From: Candidatus Woesearchaeota archaeon
GTDB taxonomy: Archaea > Nanobdellota > Nanobdellia > UBA10117 > WJKY01
Direction: 5' to 3'
Assembly: GCA_014728835.1 (NCBI GenBank)
Contig: WJKY01000067.1
Span: 1 to 8,891, forward strand
DNA length: 8,891 nucleotides
The position numbers and the translations under genes were made by a program. This document shows positions 5,471-8,891 of the stretch, one piece after another; position 1 is the stretch's first letter, and the number at the start of each line of letters is the position of its first letter. The notes beneath the pieces were generated by a model, which was not told where the DNA came from, did no database searches, and saw nothing but the letters and a program-made list of their open reading frames with translations.

Positions 5471-6013
5471 ATGGCAAAACTAAGGTCAGCAAGCGCATAT
5501 AGAAGAATAAAGCGCGCCTTTACTAGAACATCTAAAGTTAGATCAAAATCTTATATTAAAGGTGCGCCAGGTAAAAGAATCATTAGATATGATATGGGCA
5601 ATCTTAGAAAAAAATTCCCGTTTGAAATTAGTTTGATTTCAAAGCGAAAACAACAAATAAGGGACAATGCAATTGAAGCTGCAAGAATGGCTTCTGTTCG
5701 CTATCTAAATCTAAAAGTTGGCATGGAACATTATCATCTTAAAATCAAAGCAGTTCCACATCATATTTTGCGGGAAAATCCATTAGCAACTGGTGCTGGT
5801 GCTGATCGTTTTCAAACTGGCATGTCAAAATCATTTGGAAAAGCAATTGGTCATGCAGCTCAAGTTAACAAAGGCAAAAAAATAATTACAGTTAGTTTAG
5901 ATGAAAAAAATATACAGCATGCTAAAGAAGCGTGCCGCAAAGCAAAATCTAAATTAGGTTTGCCATGTTCTATTGAAGTTAAGGAAAAAGCCACAGGTAA
6001 GATAATCAAATAA
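5471..6013 (+). CDS. rpl10e: Large-subunit ribosomal protein uL16 (archaeal L10e)
   Basis: A 180-residue protein, the full normal length for archaeal L10e/uL16 (the archaeal and eukaryotic counterpart of bacterial L16). It sits near the tRNA acceptor arms on the large subunit. Recognisable features are the basic N-terminus with an aromatic/arginine stretch (residues 10-20), the tyrosine and 'KGAPG' region at 28-34, 'RMASVRYLN' (72-80), 'HHILRENPL' (97-105) and, most diagnostic, 'GADRFQTGM' followed by Phe-Gly-Lys and the Gly-His-Ala-Ala segment (110-131). The C-terminal 'AKEACRKAKSKLGLPCSIEV' (151-170) is also family-typical. Start support comes from the TATA spacing. It stands alone, with its own promoter, between the surface-protein cluster and ppsA. 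Confidence 0.96.
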   Translation: MAKLRSASAYRRIKRAFTRTSKVRSKSYIKGAPGKRIIRYDMGNLRKKFPFEISLISKRKQQIRDNAIEAARMASVRYLNLKVGMEHYHLKIKAVPHHILRENPLATGAGADRFQTGMSKSFGKAIGHAAQVNKGKKIITVSLDEKNIQHAKEACRKAKSKLGLPCSIEVKEKATGKIIK

Positions 6014-6024
6014 ATTAGTTAGTT

Positions 6025-6032
6025 TTTTATAT
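6025..6032 (+). promoter_or_regulatory. TATA box for ppsA
   Basis: TTTTATAT is centred 26.5 bases upstream of the ATG at 6055, again at leaderless spacing. It lies in a 41-base T-rich gap after the uL16 gene, so ppsA appears to have its own promoter. Confidence 0.65.
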
Positions 6033-6042
6033 TTTGTATTGC

Positions 6043-6049
6043 TTTTTTT
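6043..6049 (+). terminator. Possible oligo-T terminator of the uL16 gene
   Basis: A run of seven T residues on the coding strand lies 30 bases after the uL16 stop, preceded by a run of six T at 6023-6028. Archaeal transcription often ends in such runs without a hairpin. The runs lie before the presumed ppsA start site, so they would not block ppsA. No stem-loop was seen. Confidence 0.4.
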
Positions 6050-6054
6050 GTTCT

Positions 6055-8891
6055 ATGGCTGCTGAATATGTAAAGTGGTTTAAGAGCATAAACAAAGATA
6101 ATGTTGATTTAGTTGGCGGCAAAGGTGCTAATTTAGGAGAAATGTTTAATGCAGGTTTTCCTGTTCCTCCTGGTTTTATTGTTGCTGCTAATGCTTACAA
6201 AGAATTTATTTCCAAGAAAGGCATTAATAAAAAAATCACTGAAAAATTAAAAGATTTAGATGTTGAGGATTCTGCAAAACTTCAAGCAGTTGCAAGAGAA
6301 ATTCAAGAAATAATAAAATCAGAAGATATGCCCAAACAAATGCAAGAGGAAATAGTAGCTGCGTATTCAATGCTTGATATGTCTCATGAATTAAGAGGTG
6401 TAAAAGTTGCTGAAGAATTAGTTAATGTTGGTCGCGACCCTGCTTTTGTAGCAGTGCGTAGTTCAGCCACCGCAGAAGATCTTCCTAGTATTTCTAAGGA
6501 CGAATATATTTTAATTAAAATAAACAATAAAACTTATTTTAGAAAAGTAGAAGAAATTTATGATTTAATTGGAGATGGTTCTAATTTTAATATAGAAATT
6601 CCTGCTATGAAAGATAATAAAATCCAATGGGTAAAAATTAGAAATTTGTATAAACATAAAGTTAAAGATAAAGAGAAATTATATAAGATTATTACAGAAA
6701 CAGGAAGAGAAATTGTTGTATCTCCTTCACATACATTAATAGTTTTAGATGAAACTAATCTTAAGATAAAAAATGTAAGGTCTATACATGAACTAAAAGG
6801 CAATGAAAAATTACCTGCTATAAATTATTTACCTGTTTTAGGCTTGCAACAAAAAGAAATAGATATTTTAGATTATATCAAAAGCGAAGACGTAGTAGAG
6901 AAAGATGGTTTTTTAAAAATTAAAAACAATTCAAATAATTGGAAAATACAATCTAAATTACCTAGAAAATTAAAAATAAACAAACATTTTGCTTATTTTT
7001 TAGGTGTTTATTGCGCTGAAGGTTCAATTTACGGCACAAATGAAATTACTATTACCAATAAAGATAAAGATATAATGAAAAGAATTATTAGTTTTATATC
7101 TTCTTTGAACTTATATAAAAATCAAGTAATAAATAAAGGCAGTTTAAGGTTTTATAATAAAACACTTTTAAGATTTTTGAAGAATGTTGCAGGGAAACCA
7201 GACCCTAATATTAAAAACAAAGGGAAGCTCTGTAAAAACAAACAAGTTCCAGAATTTGTTTTTTCATGGGATAAGGAATTAATAAGCAGTTTTCTTAAAG
7301 GATGCTTTGATGGAGATGGTTATTGCGGTAAAAATACACTCGAGTATTGTTCAACATCAAAAAAACTTACGAACGGAATAATAAAGCTTTTAGAAATGTT
7401 AGGAATACAGTGGTATTTGAGAGAAAAAAATAATGCATATATTTTATCTATAAGTCCACATAGTTTTGAGAGATTTTCTAAATTTATTAGTTTTGAGTCA
7501 AAGAAAAAACAAAAAAGGCTGATTTCTTTGGTTAAACGATTTAAGAAAAATAAAAATCACCCAGAATTTTTAAATAATATTTTAGTTTCACCTAAGTTAT
7601 CTAAAAATTTTAAGAAAAACTTTGAGAGGCAGCTCCCTAAAACAAAAATATTAGAAAATTTTTGTCCTAATTGCGATCAAAGAATAGAGCAATCAAGTTA
7701 TTATAATAGTAAAAAAAGATTTTATTGTAGAGATTGCAATAGAACCTTTTATGAGACAGATATTATTAAAAAAGAAGCAGAAAAATATATAAATTATGAT
7801 CAAAAAGGAAGATTTGCTAAAAAACAAATACCATGGAATAAAGGATTTTATTCAGGAAAAGTAGGTTTTAGGAAATTAAAAAAAATATTATCTAAAAAAA
7901 ATATAGTGCCAGCTACTTTAAATGATTCGATAAAATGGGATACTATTAAAGACATTAAAGAGGTTGAATACAATGACTATGTTTATGATTTTTGCGTACC
8001 AAAGGTTGAGAATTTTGCAGCAGGAATTGGCGGAGTTATAACTCATAATAGCGCGTCATTTGCTGGTCAACAGGCAACTTATCTTAATGTAAAAGGCAAA
8101 CCAGATTTGATTAAATCAGTACAAGCTTGCTGGGCATCGCTTTTTACTGCGCGCGCAATTTATTATAGAGAAAAAAATAATTTTTCCCATATGAAAGTTG
8201 CAATCGCAGTTGTTATTCAAAAGATGGTTAATTCTGAAAAGTGTGTCCATCCAGCAACATTGGTTCAAACTGCTTCAGGGGAAATTTTATCAGCTGAAGA
8301 ATTGTGTAAATATAAGGCAGAGAGTGAGTTAATTTCTACAGATTTAGGAACACAAATCTTAGAAACCTCAAAATGCTGCAATTACATAACAACTAGTGCT
8401 CCAGCAGAATTATATAAAATTAAAACGAGAACCGGGGAGATCACAACAACTGGCGAGCACCGTTTTTTTGTTCTAGATGGGCTAGATCTGAAGCCAAAAA
8501 AGGTTAATAGACTTAAACCACACGAACGTATAGCTGCGTCTAAACAAATCAAAATTCCTGGCGAACCCTATGAATTGTCAAAGTATTTATCATATAATTA
8601 TGTTTTTATCTCTAAAAAAGGATTGGAACTTCTTCGCAATGCACGGAAAACATTAAAAATTAAATTAAAAACTATCCGGGATTTTGTTGGAATTAATTTT
8701 TCGTCAATAGCAGGCATAGAAAAAGGAAAATATAAATGCAATCTTAAAACACTAAATAAACTCTGTAAATTATATAATTATGATTTTGAAGATTTTCTTA
8801 AGAATTATACTAAACCAGCTTTGCAAAAGACTCACGAATCAGACTTTGTTACCCCAGACTATGCAAACGAAAAATTCTGTGGAATAATTGG
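6055..8891 (+). CDS. ppsA: Phosphoenolpyruvate synthase, N-terminal part, interrupted by two inteins (partial)
   Basis: The frame is open from the ATG to the right edge (945 complete codons). PEP synthase (pyruvate, water dikinase) converts pyruvate and ATP to PEP, AMP and phosphate, feeding gluconeogenesis in the cytosol. Host residues 21-30 (Gly-Gly-Lys-Gly-Ala-Asn-Leu-Gly-Glu-Met), 'PVPPGF' shortly after, and 'VRSSATAEDLP' (134-144) are hallmarks of the nucleotide-binding domain; Lys23 and Arg135 are the expected ATP-contacting residues. After the first intein the host resumes with 'SASFAGQQATYLNV' and continues to 'QKMVNSEK', where the second intein begins. Joined, the exteins give DLP-SASFAGQQ, as expected of the family. 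Only 208 host residues are present; the phosphohistidine and PEP-binding domains of this roughly 750-800-residue enzyme lie beyond the window. A leaderless TATA box supports the start. Confidence 0.93.
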   Translation, partial: MAAEYVKWFKSINKDNVDLVGGKGANLGEMFNAGFPVPPGFIVAANAYKEFISKKGINKKITEKLKDLDVEDSAKLQAVAREIQEIIKSEDMPKQMQEEIVAAYSMLDMSHELRGVKVAEELVNVGRDPAFVAVRSSATAEDLPSISKDEYILIKINNKTYFRKVEEIYDLIGDGSNFNIEIPAMKDNKIQWVKIRNLYKHKVKDKEKLYKIITETGREIVVSPSHTLIVLDETNLKIKNVRSIHELKGNEKLPAINYLPVLGLQQKEIDILDYIKSEDVVEKDGFLKIKNNSNNWKIQSKLPRKLKINKHFAYFLGVYCAEGSIYGTNEITITNKDKDIMKRIISFISSLNLYKNQVINKGSLRFYNKTLLRFLKNVAGKPDPNIKNKGKLCKNKQVPEFVFSWDKELISSFLKGCFDGDGYCGKNTLEYCSTSKKLTNGIIKLLEMLGIQWYLREKNNAYILSISPHSFERFSKFISFESKKKQKRLISLVKRFKKNKNHPEFLNNILVSPKLSKNFKKNFERQLPKTKILENFCPNCDQRIEQSSYYNSKKRFYCRDCNRTFYETDIIKKEAEKYINYDQKGRFAKKQIPWNKGFYSGKVGFRKLKKILSKKNIVPATLNDSIKWDTIKDIKEVEYNDYVYDFCVPKVENFAAGIGGVITHNSASFAGQQATYLNVKGKPDLIKSVQACWASLFTARAIYYREKNNFSHMKVAIAVVIQKMVNSEKCVHPATLVQTASGEILSAEELCKYKAESELISTDLGTQILETSKCCNYITTSAPAELYKIKTRTGEITTTGEHRFFVLDGLDLKPKKVNRLKPHERIAASKQIKIPGEPYELSKYLSYNYVFISKKGLELLRNARKTLKIKLKTIRDFVGINFSSIAGIEKGKYKCNLKTLNKLCKLYNYDFEDFLKNYTKPALQKTHESDFVTPDYANEKFCGII
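6487..8049 (+). mobile_element. Intein 1 in ppsA: Ser1 intein with LAGLIDADG endonuclease and zinc ribbon
   Basis: A complete 521-residue in-frame intein between host Pro144 and Ser145. It begins with Ser1; residues 7-28 form block A (YILIKINN...). Block B is 'GREIVVSPSH' with His82 and Ser in place of the usual Thr. The two endonuclease motifs are 'LGVYCAEGS' (172-180) and 'FLKGCFDGDG' (269-278), with a block H-like Phe/Lys-rich stretch near 330-345. An extra Cys4 site follows (C393-x2-C396-x17-C414-x2-C417), a zinc ribbon probably used in DNA recognition. Block F/G is 'DYVYDFCVP' through 'GGVITHN' (497-521), with penultimate His, final Asn and +1 Ser. Both acidic endonuclease residues (Glu178, Asp277) and all main splicing residues are present, so splicing and homing may both be active. 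Arginine codons are 18 AGA/AGG to 1 CGN. Confidence 0.93.
8242..8891 (+). mobile_element. Intein 2 in ppsA: Cys1 intein with helix-turn-helix (partial)
   Basis: The host sequence 'QKMVNSEK' should continue with Ser-Gly-Val-Met-Phe in PEP synthases, but instead runs into 'CVHPATLVQTASGEI', a standard block A beginning with Cys1. Block B is 'TGEITTTGEH', with Thr70 and His73 in the TxxH motif. Residues about 134-186 read as a Cro/XRE-type helix-turn-helix, with 'TIRDFVGINFSSIAGIEKGK' at its core and a third-helix Leu-rich segment after it. At 201-216 'DFVTPDYANEKFCGIIG' looks like the lead-in to a first LAGLIDADG motif (expected to continue Asp-Gly), which the window edge cuts. Blocks C-G and the C-terminal His-Asn are not visible. 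At least 216 residues are present. Codon choice differs from intein 1 (5 CGN to 2 AGA for arginine), suggesting a separate origin. Confidence 0.88.

Noticed and set aside
6558..6803. 81-residue minus-strand frame within intein 1
   Set aside because: Opposite well-defined intein blocks A and B; no features of its own.
6487..8049. Possibility that this stretch is a separate homing endonuclease gene or an assembly artefact splitting ppsA
   Set aside because: The frame is unbroken from host into insert and back, both splice junctions have proper residues, and the joined host sequence matches the family.

Overview
The window looks like a fragment of an AT-rich archaeal genome. The evidence is an archaeal-type ribosomal protein uL16/L10e, a phosphoenolpyruvate synthase gene interrupted by two inteins, and start codons that lie 25-27 bases downstream of TATA-like boxes, as in leaderless archaeal transcription. 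Small genes, very strong A/T codon bias and many small Lys-Lys-(Ala/Gly) membrane-anchored proteins suggest a small-genome DPANN-type archaeon (Woesearchaeota/Pacearchaeota-like). That lineage guess is inference; the archaeal assignment is well supported.

Bases 1-5213 (+ strand) hold ten tightly packed genes: one cut by the left edge, then nine intact. Every intact one begins with a short Lys-rich head ending in KKA or KKG, followed directly by one long hydrophobic helix and, in most, an outside domain. This matches the class III (type IV pilin-like) signal recognised by archaeal prepilin peptidases. Most junctions are overlaps (ATGA, or 11-16 bases) or gaps of 1-2 bases; the exceptions are 25 and 43 bases, each preceded by a possible internal promoter. 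One member carries a PQQ/WD40-like beta-propeller with recurrent cysteine pairs; several others are cysteine-rich, usually with even cysteine counts. The likely picture is a cell-surface pilin-like or pseudopilin assembly stabilised by disulfides. No assembly ATPase, platform protein or prepilin peptidase is visible here.

Bases 5210-6013 contain a 60-residue two-helix membrane protein on the minus strand, convergent with the end of the cluster, and then the uL16/L10e gene on the plus strand. The two are divergent from a 78-base spacer with one TATA box for each direction.

Bases 6055-8891 are the 5' part of ppsA (phosphoenolpyruvate synthase), open through the right edge. Its nucleotide-binding domain is split by a complete 521-residue intein (Ser1, LAGLIDADG endonuclease, extra Cys4 zinc ribbon) and by a second, Cys1 intein that runs off the window and carries a Cro/XRE-like helix-turn-helix. 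Only 208 residues of the host enzyme are present once the inteins are removed.

No tRNA, rRNA, CRISPR array, insertion sequence or long repeat was seen. No stretch over 300 bases lacks a gene; the longest gene-free gap is the 78-base spacer at 5393-5470.
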